64,000 nt of DNA from Acinetobacter lanii (GTDB lineage Bacteria > Pseudomonadota > Gammaproteobacteria > Pseudomonadales > Moraxellaceae). Location of the stretch: NCBI RefSeq assembly GCF_011578285.1, contig NZ_CP049916.1, positions 3,100,001-3,164,000 on the forward strand, given 5' to 3'. The position numbers and the translations under genes are program-made. Positions within the stretch are counted from its first letter, which is position 1. Every line of letters begins with the position of its first letter. The notes beneath the pieces were generated by a model. It was not told the origin of the DNA. It did not search any database and saw only the letters and a list, made by a program, of their open reading frames with translations. Positions 41,107 through 51,196 of this stretch are shown here, in pieces.

Positions 41107-42030
41107 ATGTTATTCAATAATCCTCCCCTCTCCGCGCCTGTCTCTCAGGAACGGAATCAACAGGTGGTGGCTTATCGGGGTCGGTTTGCGCCATCGCCAA
41201 CCGGCCCTTTGCATTTTGGCTCTTTGATTACCGCGGTTGCGAGTTTCTGTGAAGCCAAATCTCAAGGCGGTGAATGGATTGTTCGGATTGAAGACACCGA
41301 CATCCCGCGCATCTACCCCGGCAGTGAAGAACATATCTTAAAGTGCTTAGACGCTTTTGAATTTGAATCTGATGCCCCGATCATTTTTCAAAAAGATCGT
41401 TTAGATATTTACCAAGCCGTCTTAGAACATCTGCATACACAAGGCTTGGTCTATGCCTGCCAATGCACTCGCAAAATGCTCGGCTCCAATCATATCTATC
41501 AAGGCACCTGCCGAGATTTAAACCTGCCCTTTCAAGATCAAGCCATACGATTAAAAATTGATGATCAGCCGATTTGTTTCAATGATCTTTTACAAGGTCA
41601 GCATTGCTCCAATTTAAAACAGGATTTAGGCGACTTCGTGCTGAAACGCCGTGATGGCATTATCAACTATCAATTGGCTGTGGTGGTTGATGATTATCTG
41701 CAAGGCGTGACCCATGTGGTGCGTGGTGCAGATTTACTCGACAACACGGAACGACAAATTTGGTTGGGACAATGCTTGGGCTATCCGAAGCTAAGCTATA
41801 TGCATCTGCCGTTGGCGATGAATGACCGTGGCGATAAACTCTCTAAACAAAACCATGCTATGGCTTTAGATATTGCACATGCACCAAAACTGTTGGCACA
41901 AGCCCTACAAGCCTTAGGGCAACCCCCTGTCGATCTTGATCGACCAAGTATCATGCTTCAACAAGCGGTACAACAATGGCAACGTGATTTGATTCCCAAA
42001 GGCACGTCTATTCAAGGGATTTTTCAGTAA
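41107..42030 (+). CDS. gluQ: Glutamyl-Q tRNA(Asp) synthetase
   Basis: About 307 residues from the ATG one base after the dksA stop. It is a short GluRS-like protein without an anticodon-binding domain. The class I motifs are FAPSPTGPLHFGS (HIGH-like) and DKLSKQN (KMSKS-like). A zinc site is visible as CQC ... Y(x3)C (YACQCTRKML ... YQGTC). It attaches glutamate to queuosine at position 34 of tRNA-Asp. The dksA-gluQ order is conserved widely. Confidence 0.95.
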   Translation: MLFNNPPLSAPVSQERNQQVVAYRGRFAPSPTGPLHFGSLITAVASFCEAKSQGGEWIVRIEDTDIPRIYPGSEEHILKCLDAFEFESDAPIIFQKDRLDIYQAVLEHLHTQGLVYACQCTRKMLGSNHIYQGTCRDLNLPFQDQAIRLKIDDQPICFNDLLQGQHCSNLKQDLGDFVLKRRDGIINYQLAVVVDDYLQGVTHVVRGADLLDNTERQIWLGQCLGYPKLSYMHLPLAMNDRGDKLSKQNHAMALDIAHAPKLLAQALQALGQPPVDLDRPSIMLQQAVQQWQRDLIPKGTSIQGIFQ

Positions 42031-42165
42031 GCCTGAGCATGCTCTTAAATTGGAGATGTATAACGATTCCACTCACACAATTGATCTTGTCTTTAACATC
42101 AAAAGTGTCCAATAATGACAGCCGAATTAGACTTATAAAATTAAAATAATCGGGAGTATCAGCTT

Positions 42166-42414
42166 ATGTTCTTTATTTTTGGTGTTGGACCCAAGACCGT
42201 CAAAACCGCCCAAGGTCAATTTAAATGTCCGGTCTGTCGCAGCTATAGCGGTTATGAAATCAAACAACAACGTAATTATTTTTCATTGTTCTTTATTCCT
42301 TTAATTCCACTGTCTAAGCCCAAATCGGGACAAGTACAATGCTTACACTGTGGTACCTTTATGCCGACCCTCGTGTTACAACAAGTAGAAAATGATGTCC
42401 GTCCGAATGAATAA
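42166..42414 (+). CDS. Small zinc-ribbon protein
   Basis: The 82-residue protein has two Cys pairs, CPVC (about 25-28) and CLHC (about 62-65), making a zinc ribbon, with the hydrophobic stretch FSLFFIPLIPLS between them. The layout matches a small zinc-ribbon family found widely in bacteria with no known role. The FFxxIPLxP segment may contact the membrane. It stands alone between gluQ and the convergent ftsW. Confidence 0.85.
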   Translation: MFFIFGVGPKTVKTAQGQFKCPVCRSYSGYEIKQQRNYFSLFFIPLIPLSKPKSGQVQCLHCGTFMPTLVLQQVENDVRPNE

Positions 42415-42460
42415 ATAATCAAAACATCAGAACACAGAAGATTAAGAGAGATAAGGAAGG

Positions 42461-42492
42461 AACATGATTGGTGATGACTCACCAATCATGTT
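42461..42492. terminator. Hairpin between convergent genes
   Basis: A 14-bp perfect stem, AACATGATTGGTGA-TGAC-TCACCAATCATGTT, lies between the zinc-ribbon gene and ftsW. There is no T run on either strand, so it is a 3'-end stabiliser or a weak terminator for both. Confidence 0.5.
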
Positions 42493-42502
42493 GGAACAGA
42501 TG

Positions 42503-43699
42503 TTAGAAGCTAGACTCTTCTTTAGCGCTGTTTTTCACTTGGGTGGTGGCATCAATTTTAAGCATTAAGCTGACCATCACCGCACACATAATCAAAGAGG
42601 AACCACCATAACTAATAAAGGGTAAGGTCAAACCTTTGGTTGGGAGCATGCCCATGTTCATCCCAGCATTCACCATGATCTGTAGCAAGAAAATGATACT
42701 GATGCCGTAAGCCAAGTAACCTGCACGCAAGTATTGGTTTTTCAAGGCACGATGACCAATTTTGATACACATCACCACCATGGTAAAGGACAGAATCATC
42801 ACAGTTGTGATACCAAAGAAACCAAATTCTTCTGCCAAAATCGCCAACATAAAGTCGGTATGTGCTTCTGGCAAATACGACATTTTTTGGATACTGTGTC
42901 CAAGTCCGACCCCAAACCATTCGCCCCGACCAAAGGCCATCAACGCATTGGTCAGCTGATAACCGGTACCGAGCGGGTCTGCCCAAGGGTTGGTAAATGA
43001 CACCAAACGTTCAAAACGATACGGTTCAAACACCACCAAGAACACGAATGCAATCAGGATCGCACCGAGTGCAATACCAAACTGAATCAATGGCGCACCG
43101 GCAAGGAAAAACACCCCAAGCATGGTAAACACAATCACCACGGTTGCCCCTAAGTCAGGCTCCGCAATGATTAAACCGACCGTGAGCAACATGATAATCC
43201 CGAGTCGCACCAAGCCTTTGACATTGCTGCGCACTTCTTCAGCACGGCGCACCACATAATCCGCAGTAAAAATCGCCATCATCAGCTTCGCCGCTTCAGT
43301 CGGTTGGAAGGTAAAACCCGCCAAACGAATCCAACGGGTTGAACCATTCACCTCTGATCCGATCGCGAGCACTGAAAGCAACAGCACAATGGTGATCAGC
43401 CACAAGGGAAAAGTATTTTTAAACCATGTGTTCAGTGATACCCGATAGGCAAACACCGCTGCCACAAATGCCACCACAATCGAAATCAAATGTCGGGTCA
43501 CATAATGAAACGGATTTTCCAGTAAGCGTTCTGCATAGGGCATGGAGGCAGAACCGACCATGACCGTGCCAAGACTTAATAATGCCACCACACAGAAAAT
43601 CAGTACATTACGTGGAGTAATCTCGCTCGGCACTTTCGGTGCAAAGCGATCATAGACCTCAGAAATTTTAGTGATTGTTGTCTGAGTAAACCCAGCCAT
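42503..43699 (-). CDS. ftsW: Septal peptidoglycan polymerase FtsW
   Basis: The 398-residue SEDS-family membrane protein has about ten transmembrane spans. Conserved loops are visible: GSEVNGSTRWIRLAGFTFQP (about 115-135), AEPDLGATVVI, GYQLTNALMAFGRGEWFGVG, PEAHTDFMLAILAEE and LPFISYGGSSL. It makes septal glycan strands with FtsI. It lies 21 bp after murD, but murG, which usually follows, is absent. The genes converge with the zinc-ribbon gene. Confidence 0.95.
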   Translation of the reverse strand: MAGFTQTTITKISEVYDRFAPKVPSEITPRNVLIFCVVALLSLGTVMVGSASMPYAERLLENPFHYVTRHLISIVVAFVAAVFAYRVSLNTWFKNTFPLWLITIVLLLSVLAIGSEVNGSTRWIRLAGFTFQPTEAAKLMMAIFTADYVVRRAEEVRSNVKGLVRLGIIMLLTVGLIIAEPDLGATVVIVFTMLGVFFLAGAPLIQFGIALGAILIAFVFLVVFEPYRFERLVSFTNPWADPLGTGYQLTNALMAFGRGEWFGVGLGHSIQKMSYLPEAHTDFMLAILAEEFGFFGITTVMILSFTMVVMCIKIGHRALKNQYLRAGYLAYGISIIFLLQIMVNAGMNMGMLPTKGLTLPFISYGGSSLIMCAVMVSLMLKIDATTQVKNSAKEESSF

Positions 43700-43720
43700 A
43701 AAACTTTCCTTATTGTTTTT

Positions 43721-45073
<1,353 letters not shown>

Positions 45074-45174
45074 TCACCAGCATCATTTTTTTAAACTTGC
45101 AAAATGTTAGCACTTTGCCGTTTTTATTGCTTTTTTTGTTTTAGATTTCTCAGCGTTTTTTTGTGACTGAGCGT

Positions 45175-45202
45175 AAAAAAGCCGTCACCATGATGACGGC
45201 TG
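45175..45202 (-). terminator. Terminator of the feo operon
   Basis: AGCCGTCA-TCATGG-TGACGGCT is followed by TTTTT on the minus strand, 34 bases after the small membrane-protein gene. Confidence 0.88.
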
Positions 45203-45235
45203 TTATTCGATAAAATCATTTGGAAAATAAATGCT

Positions 45236-45481
45236 TTATTTCCATTTCACCGACTGAACTTCAACTTTGGCTTTCGGTTCTGTTGCGGAACAGCCACAAC
45301 TACCACCACAACCACTGACTTCAGCTGGTTTGAACCATTTGGCTAAGCCATGCCAACCCAATTGTTCACATGCCTTGGATAAGCGTAGGAAAACTGAATA
45401 GGCTGATTTTGGAAAGACCTTTTTGAATACGACAATCGCACTCCAAATCACCAATACCGCAACAATCAATACTTCAATCAT
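45236..45481 (-). CDS. Small Cys-rich membrane protein of the feo operon
   Basis: The 81-residue protein has one N-terminal transmembrane helix (IEVLIVAVLVIWSAIVVFKKVF) and a short tail with the cysteine cluster GCGGSCGCSA (about residues 57-66). It is last in feoA-feoB. It resembles uncharacterised small membrane proteins of the DUF6587 / FeoB-associated Cys-rich type. A role in handing on or sensing Fe(II) or a Fe-S cluster is inferred from the cysteines and the operon. Confidence 0.8.
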   Translation of the reverse strand: MIEVLIVAVLVIWSAIVVFKKVFPKSAYSVFLRLSKACEQLGWHGLAKWFKPAEVSGCGGSCGCSATEPKAKVEVQSVKWK

Positions 45482-45517
45482 GTTCAGTCTCCTACACTTT
45501 AGACTTGATCAGTCCCA

Positions 45518-47377
45518 TTAACCCAAATAATGGCGGGCGATGTTATAGGCCAAGAACGACATTAAATACGCCAAACCAAATAAATAAATCGTCATAAAAC
45601 TCACGGTTTTCCATGAGCCTGTTTCACGACGTACCGTTGCCAAGGTAGCTAAACAATGCGGTGCATAGATAAACCACACCAACAGTGAAATTCCGGTGGC
45701 CAATGACCAACCTAAATTACCATCACTACTGATAATCGATGCCAAACCATTGGCCATAGCATCTTCATCCACCGCCGATAAGGCATATACGGTACCCAGT
45801 GCTGCCACCACCACTTCACGTGCCGCCATGGCAGGAATCAAGGCAATACAAATCTGCCAATTAAAGCCGAGCGGTGCAAAAATCGGTTGCATTAAATGAC
45901 CAAGCATCCCAGCAAGTGAATAATCAATCGCAGGCAAGGTCGCGCCTTCAGGTGGTTGTGGGAAAGTACACAAGAACCACAGCAAAATCGACAATGCGAA
46001 AATAATCCCACCGACACGTTTTAAGAAGATTTTGGCGCGATCCAACAGACCAATCCAAATGCTCTTTAAGTCAGGAAAACGATAGCTTGGCAATTCCATC
46101 AATAACATGTGTTGATGTTTGTCCTTGTTAAACAACTTCAACACAAATGCCACCACCAAGGCACTTAAAATCCCTGCCATATACAAAGCAAACAATACTA
46201 AGCCTTGTAGATTGAAAAAGCCCCACACGGTTTGCTCGGGAACAAAGGCAGCAATCAGCAAGGCATACACCGGCAAACGTGCCGAACAGGTCATCAGCGG
46301 TGCCACAAAAATCGTGGTTAAACGGTCTTTCGGATCACTGATACTACGCGTTGCCATAATGCCGGGAATCGCACAGGCAAAGCTCGATAACAAAGGAATA
46401 AAGGCACGACCTGAAAGACCGGCTTTAAACATCAGTTTATCGAGTAAGAATGCCGCGCGCGGTAAATAACCCGATTCTTCCAGCACCAAAATAAAGAAGA
46501 ACAGAATCAAAATCTGTGGCAAGAACACCACCACACCGCCTGCACCAGCAATCACACCATCCACGACTAAACTGTTCAATAGTGGATGTTGAATGTATTG
46601 CCCGACATATTCTCCAAGCCATGCAAATAAAGCTTCAATGCCATCCATAAATGGTGCCGCCCAAGTAAACACGGCTTGGAACACCACAAACATCATCACC
46701 GCAAGGCTGACTAAGCCCAAGACAGGATGCAAAAAAATCTTATCGAGAAAATCTGAGCGTTTGTCTTCATGATCAACCGAATGCACCACGTCATTTAAAA
46801 TGGTGGCAATCTTTTCATGGTTGTCACCTTTTAAACCACTCAGTTCAGTATGTGGCACTGCATATTTGCCCTGATCGAGTGCACTCATCAAGTTTTCAAT
46901 GCCGGCATCACGTACCGCTACGGTTTCCACCACCGGAATACCGAGACGTTGTGAGAGTTTTTGAGTATTGATTTGCATGCCACGACGGCGTGCTTCATCC
47001 ATCATGTTTAAAACCAACAGAATCGGGCGTCCCAATTCAATCATTTCAAGCACAAGACCCAAATGCAGTTTCAGGTTGGTGGCGTCGACCACGCACAAGA
47101 ACGCATCTTGCTCGCCTTCTTCTGCAATTTTGCCTTGCACCACATCGCGGGTAATCGCTTCATCAGGGCTGGTTGCATTAAGACTATACGTGCCCGGCAA
47201 ATCCAACACGCGAACAGGCTTAGCTGAAGGTAAGACAAATTGACCGACTTTACGTTCAACCGTTACCCCGGCATAGTTGGCAACCTTTTGACGAGTTCCG
47301 GTTAAATGATTGAACAGTGAAGTTTTACCGCAGTTGGGGTTACCGACAAGCGCAATACGTAAGGCATCACCACTCAT
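45518..47377 (-). CDS. feoB: Ferrous iron transporter FeoB
   Basis: The 619-residue protein has an N-terminal G domain: G1 GNPNCGKTSLF (about 12-22), G2 YAGVTVERK, G3 DLPGTYSL, G4 NMMD. A helical GDI-type spacer and a membrane domain with two Gate repeats follow (RAAFLLDKLMFKAGLSGRAFIPLLSSFACAIPGIMATR). It is shorter than E. coli FeoB (773) but within the family range. It imports Fe(II). The ATG overlaps the feoA stop by 4 bases. Confidence 0.97.
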   Translation of the reverse strand: MSGDALRIALVGNPNCGKTSLFNHLTGTRQKVANYAGVTVERKVGQFVLPSAKPVRVLDLPGTYSLNATSPDEAITRDVVQGKIAEEGEQDAFLCVVDATNLKLHLGLVLEMIELGRPILLVLNMMDEARRRGMQINTQKLSQRLGIPVVETVAVRDAGIENLMSALDQGKYAVPHTELSGLKGDNHEKIATILNDVVHSVDHEDKRSDFLDKIFLHPVLGLVSLAVMMFVVFQAVFTWAAPFMDGIEALFAWLGEYVGQYIQHPLLNSLVVDGVIAGAGGVVVFLPQILILFFFILVLEESGYLPRAAFLLDKLMFKAGLSGRAFIPLLSSFACAIPGIMATRSISDPKDRLTTIFVAPLMTCSARLPVYALLIAAFVPEQTVWGFFNLQGLVLFALYMAGILSALVVAFVLKLFNKDKHQHMLLMELPSYRFPDLKSIWIGLLDRAKIFLKRVGGIIFALSILLWFLCTFPQPPEGATLPAIDYSLAGMLGHLMQPIFAPLGFNWQICIALIPAMAAREVVVAALGTVYALSAVDEDAMANGLASIISSDGNLGWSLATGISLLVWFIYAPHCLATLATVRRETGSWKTVSFMTIYLFGLAYLMSFLAYNIARHYLG

Positions 47378-47646
47378 GCAGATGCCCCTTGTTGTACGAT
47401 ATCGATTTTTTCAGCTTCAACTTTACGCAGTGCAAATCGTGTGAATCCTAATTGAATCAAAATCGGGTCACCACCAAAGATTCCCTTGGTGATCACCTGA
47501 ACTTTGGCACCCGGAATAAAGCCCAGTGTTTCGAGTCGACTTGCGACCACATCATTTTGATTCATATCGCCATTTTGAGTACGATGAACGGCACGAATGA
47601 CCGCTGATTGTTTAACTTTTAAATCAGATAAACGCACTGCATCCAA
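47374..47646 (-). CDS. feoA: Ferrous iron transport protein FeoA
   Basis: The 90-residue cytoplasmic protein with an SH3-like fold starts with the FeoA pattern RLSDLKVKQSAVIRAV and ends with FALRKVEAEKI. It supports FeoB transport. It is first in the operon, with a promoter and Fur-type box directly upstream. Confidence 0.93.
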   Translation of the reverse strand: MDAVRLSDLKVKQSAVIRAVHRTQNGDMNQNDVVASRLETLGFIPGAKVQVITKGIFGGDPILIQLGFTRFALRKVEAEKIDIVQQGASA

Positions 47647-47664
47647 TCCTTAACTATTTTGTAC

Positions 47665-47694
47665 AGTATACAAACAAATGAGAATAATTACCAA
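47665..47694 (-). promoter_or_regulatory. feoAB promoter with overlapping Fur-type box
   Basis: On the minus strand TTGGTA and TATACT are 18 bases apart, 19 bases upstream of the feoA ATG. On the plus strand ACAAATGAGAATAATTACC (47674-47692) matches the 19-base Fur consensus at 14 positions and covers the spacer and -35. Iron-loaded Fur would block the promoter. Confidence 0.7.
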
Positions 47695-47809
47695 TTAAGC
47701 TTTGTGCTGAGAGCCATGCCGCCATTTATTCATCGACAGTTAAAATATTTTGATCTACAGTGACTTTATCCCATCTTAGTATGGGTAAAAGGATTAAATT
47801 TATACCCTC

Positions 47810-48727
47810 ATGTTAAATAAAAAACCTCGTACACCTGCACCTGTCGTGATTCCCAATACGCTTTATTTTCTACACGGCTTTAAAGATTATTTGGTGGCGC
47901 AAACCGTCAGCCCGCATACCCGTAATGCTTATTTATCCGATCTGATTCAGTGCAGCGAAGCATCAACCAAATCCATGCAAGAGTGGACGCATGATGATAT
48001 TTCTGATGTGCTGATTTATCTGACCAAAGCCGGTAAAAGTCCACGCTCGATTGCCCGTAGCTTATCGGCATTGCGTTCTTTTTATAAATTTCTACGTGAG
48101 CAAAAACTCAGAACAGACAATCCGGTTGCCTCACATAAAACCCCAAAACTTGGCCGTGCCTTACCGAAGGACTTATCTGAGCAAGATGTTGAGGCTTTAA
48201 TTCATGCCCCCGATGTCAGCACCGCTTTGGGCTTACGTGACCGTGCCATGTTCGAAGTGTTATACGCCTGCGGTTTACGGGTCAGTGAACTGATTAATTT
48301 ACGTATTGATTTTTTAAACTTAAATCAAGGCTATCTACGTATTTTAGGTAAAGGTAACAAAGAACGCTTGGTGCCGATGGGGCAAGTCGCCTGTGAATGG
48401 ATTGAAAAATATATCCAAGAGGGTCGTCCTCATTTGTACAAATCTGCCACGGATTATCTATTTCTGACCCAGCATGGTGGGATTATGAGTCGGCAAAATT
48501 TTTGGTATGCGATTAAACGTTATGCTTTACAAGCGGGTATTCAAAGTGAATTATCACCGCATACATTACGCCACGCCTTTGCCACACACTTACTCAATCA
48601 TGGCGCAGATTTGCGCGTGGTGCAGATGCTGCTTGGGCATAGTGACTTGTCCACCACACAGATTTATACCCATGTCGCACAAGTACGCATGCAACATTTA
48701 CATGCCACGCATCATCCACGTGCTTAG
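47810..48727 (+). CDS. xerD: Site-specific tyrosine recombinase XerD
   Basis: The 305-residue recombinase has an N-terminal SAM-like core-binding domain (residues 20-110) and a catalytic domain with Arg in ACGLRVSEL, Lys in GKGNKER, H-x-x-R in HTLRHAFATHLL, His in LGHSDLSTTQIYTH, and the Tyr nucleophile in that last motif. XerD, with XerC, resolves chromosome dimers at dif. The call XerD, not XerC, rests on the next gene being dsbC and on sequence feel. AAAGGA is 16 bases before the ATG, rather far. Confidence 0.9.
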   Translation: MLNKKPRTPAPVVIPNTLYFLHGFKDYLVAQTVSPHTRNAYLSDLIQCSEASTKSMQEWTHDDISDVLIYLTKAGKSPRSIARSLSALRSFYKFLREQKLRTDNPVASHKTPKLGRALPKDLSEQDVEALIHAPDVSTALGLRDRAMFEVLYACGLRVSELINLRIDFLNLNQGYLRILGKGNKERLVPMGQVACEWIEKYIQEGRPHLYKSATDYLFLTQHGGIMSRQNFWYAIKRYALQAGIQSELSPHTLRHAFATHLLNHGADLRVVQMLLGHSDLSTTQIYTHVAQVRMQHLHATHHPRA

Positions 48728-48790
48728 TGCTTGTAAACGTCATTTCTAATATCGTTGCACATGTCGCGATGAATCTAGAAAAATGCCATT

Positions 48791-48846
48791 AAATCAGCGC
48801 AGCAGAGGGTTGTCGGTCAGGATTTTATGAATCGGCTGATTTTTTT
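48791..48846 (+). terminator. Possible long-loop terminator between xerD and dsbC
   Basis: AAATCAGC (48791-48798) can pair with GCTGATTT (48835-48842), followed by TTTT. The 36-base loop makes this weak. Confidence 0.35.
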
Positions 48847-48895
48847 GCTATGCTTATTCACCTCAAAATAATGTCAAAATTTAAAAGGGTTGTTT

Positions 48896-49711
48896 ATGCC
48901 ATTTACCCGTTCAAAATTAGTAATGATGTCTGCACTCACTGCCAGCCTAATGCTCAGCGCATGTGGTCAATCTGACAATGCAAAGAAAGATGACGGCACA
49001 CTCACCGCCACCGCACCAGCCACCGGTCAAGCATCCAACATTACTGAACGCAATGCTCAACAGCGCCTGATTCAGACTTTAGAGAAGAATTTTAAAACTG
49101 CCAATATCAATGCCAAAGTCATTGAAGTCAAACCGACTGAAGTGCCGAATATCGTTTGGGTCAATTTAGAGGGTATGTCTCCGATCTATGCCACCGCTGA
49201 TGGAAAATATCTGATCCAAGGCGATTTACTGCGTTTAGGGGATAAAACCATTCACAATGTCGGTGAAAACTTACAAGCAGCCAACAATAAAAAACTGCTG
49301 TCTAGCCTGAAAGTTGAAGACCTGATTGTGTACCCTGCCAAAGGCAAAGCCAAACATGTGGTGTATGTGTTTACCGATGTGAGCTGTCCGTACTGCCACA
49401 AACTGCATGAACATATGGGTGAGATCAATGCCGCGGGTATTGAAGTGCGTTATATCGCATGGCCACGTGGCGACCAATTTATGCCAACCATGGAAAGCGT
49501 GTGGTGTAGTGAAGATCGTAAAACCGCCTTTGACCAAGCGATTTCAGGTGCGCCACTTGCGCCAGCATCGTGTCAAAATCCTGTTAAAGATCAATACGCA
49601 TTGGGTCAAAGCATGGGCGTGAATGGCACCCCTGCCATTTACAGTCAAGACGGTATTTACCTCGGTGGATACATGACGGCAGAGGAAATTTCTAAGCGTT
49701 TAAATAACTAA
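48896..49711 (+). CDS. dsbC: Thiol:disulfide interchange protein DsbC, predicted lipoprotein
   Basis: About 271 residues from the ATG at 48896 (AAAGGG upstream). It has an N-terminal dimerisation domain (about 55-120) and a C-terminal thioredoxin-like domain with active site CPYC (DVSCPYCHKL). A second Cys pair lies further on (VWCSED ... APASCQN). The signal peptide ends in a lipobox, LSAC (Cys23), followed by Gly, so it is probably tethered to the outer membrane rather than free. DsbC repairs wrong disulfides. Confidence 0.92.
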   Translation: MPFTRSKLVMMSALTASLMLSACGQSDNAKKDDGTLTATAPATGQASNITERNAQQRLIQTLEKNFKTANINAKVIEVKPTEVPNIVWVNLEGMSPIYATADGKYLIQGDLLRLGDKTIHNVGENLQAANNKKLLSSLKVEDLIVYPAKGKAKHVVYVFTDVSCPYCHKLHEHMGEINAAGIEVRYIAWPRGDQFMPTMESVWCSEDRKTAFDQAISGAPLAPASCQNPVKDQYALGQSMGVNGTPAIYSQDGIYLGGYMTAEEISKRLNN

Positions 49712-49835
49712 TATTTATGGCTTTAATTCCCGTTTTTTATACAACAAGATAAAGTTTTAGATATGCTAGAGATTGGCTTGCTTTTTAGCTATGATCTAGC
49801 ATGAACAACCTTTTTATATATATTTGGAGTGTGAC

Positions 49836-51140
49836 GTGAAACCAGTTCGTCTGGCTATACTCGGTCTAGGAACCGTAGGTGGTGGTGCCCTTAAACTATT
49901 ACAAGAAAACGCTGCTGAAATTAGACGTCGCACCGATCGTGAAATTCAAATTACCCATGTGGGGACTCGTCGTCCTCGCCCTGATTTAAATCTCCCTGAT
50001 TCAGTCAAGCAAAGTGCCGATTTGATGGACATCGTCCGTCAACCTGATGTCGATGTCGTGGTGGAAGTCATGGGTGGCATTCATCCAGCTTACGAATTGA
50101 TTATGGAAGCGATGAAGCACGGAAAACACGTGGTCACTGCCAATAAAGCGTTATTGGCTGAGCACGGTACAGCACTGTTTAAAGCCGCAGATGAATACAA
50201 AGTACAGATTGCCTATGAAGCCGCTGTTGCTGGCGGTATTCCAATTATTAAAGTGATCCGTGAAGGTCTTGCTGCAAATCGTATTGATTGGTTGGCAGGC
50301 ATCATCAATGGTACAGGTAATTTCATTTTATCTGAAATGCGTGAAAAAGGTCGTGCCTTTGCCGATGTGCTGAAAGAAGCGCAAGAACTCGGTTATGCCG
50401 AAGCAGATCCAACCTTTGACGTGGAAGGCATTGACGCTGCACATAAGCTGACTTTGCTTGCTTCCATTGCTTTTGGTATTCCACTTCAGTTTGACAAGGT
50501 CTTTACCGAAGGCATCAGTAAAATCACCGCTCAAGATGTCAAATATGCCGAAGAACTCGGTTTCCGTATCAAGCATCTAGGCATTGCACGTCGTGCGGAA
50601 AAAGGCATTGAGCTCCGTGTACATCCAACACTTATTCCAGCAGAAGAACTGCTTGCCAATGTAAACGGCGTGAAGAATGCGGTCTTGGTTCACGCCAATG
50701 CTGTCGGTCCAACACTGTACTACGGTGCAGGCGCAGGTGCAGGTCCAACTGCTTCTGCTGTAGTGGCTGATGTGGTGGATATCGTGCGTGACATTATCTA
50801 TACCGAAGATGGTGCAGGAACCATTCCACAATTGGCTTTTGAAAACTTAACCGATCTACCGATTTTGACACGTGAACAAATGACCACTGGTCACTACATT
50901 CGCATCAATGCTGAAGATCAAACCGGTGTCTTGGCTGATGTAACGACCATTTTAAGTCGTGCCGGCATTAGTATCGATGCCATCATGCAACAACCACGTC
51001 TTAAAGATTTGATTCCAATCGTGATTTTAACCGATCCGATCGTTGAATCTGTGATGGATGAAGCTTTAGCACAAATTCAAGCGTTGCCTGCTATTCATGG
51101 CGAAATTGTGCGAATTCGTTTAGAATCGCTTGATAATTAA
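49836..51140 (+). CDS. hom: Homoserine dehydrogenase
   Basis: About 434 residues from the GTG at 49836, with GGAG 6 bases before it. It has an N-terminal NAD(P) domain (LAILGLGTVGGGALKLL), the catalytic domain signature (LAGIINGTGNFILSEM, AEADPTFDVEGIDAAHKL) and a C-terminal ACT domain (INAEDQTGVLADVTTILSRAG) for feedback by threonine. It makes homoserine for Thr and Met. It is monofunctional, without the aspartokinase part. thrC follows after 56 bp. Confidence 0.97.
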   Translation: MKPVRLAILGLGTVGGGALKLLQENAAEIRRRTDREIQITHVGTRRPRPDLNLPDSVKQSADLMDIVRQPDVDVVVEVMGGIHPAYELIMEAMKHGKHVVTANKALLAEHGTALFKAADEYKVQIAYEAAVAGGIPIIKVIREGLAANRIDWLAGIINGTGNFILSEMREKGRAFADVLKEAQELGYAEADPTFDVEGIDAAHKLTLLASIAFGIPLQFDKVFTEGISKITAQDVKYAEELGFRIKHLGIARRAEKGIELRVHPTLIPAEELLANVNGVKNAVLVHANAVGPTLYYGAGAGAGPTASAVVADVVDIVRDIIYTEDGAGTIPQLAFENLTDLPILTREQMTTGHYIRINAEDQTGVLADVTTILSRAGISIDAIMQQPRLKDLIPIVILTDPIVESVMDEALAQIQALPAIHGEIVRIRLESLDN

Positions 51141-51196
51141 TCGGGTTGAGGGGATGATTCCCCTAGCCAAGCTCTACATACAATTGGAACATCATC

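Noticed and set aside
42612..42986. Second minus-strand frame inside ftsW (124 codons)
   Set aside because: It is an out-of-frame reading of a membrane-protein gene. FtsW motifs are intact in the main frame.
46119..46469. Plus-strand open frame opposite feoB
   Set aside because: It is antisense to the Gate repeats of FeoB, Lys/Ala-biased, and without a start context.
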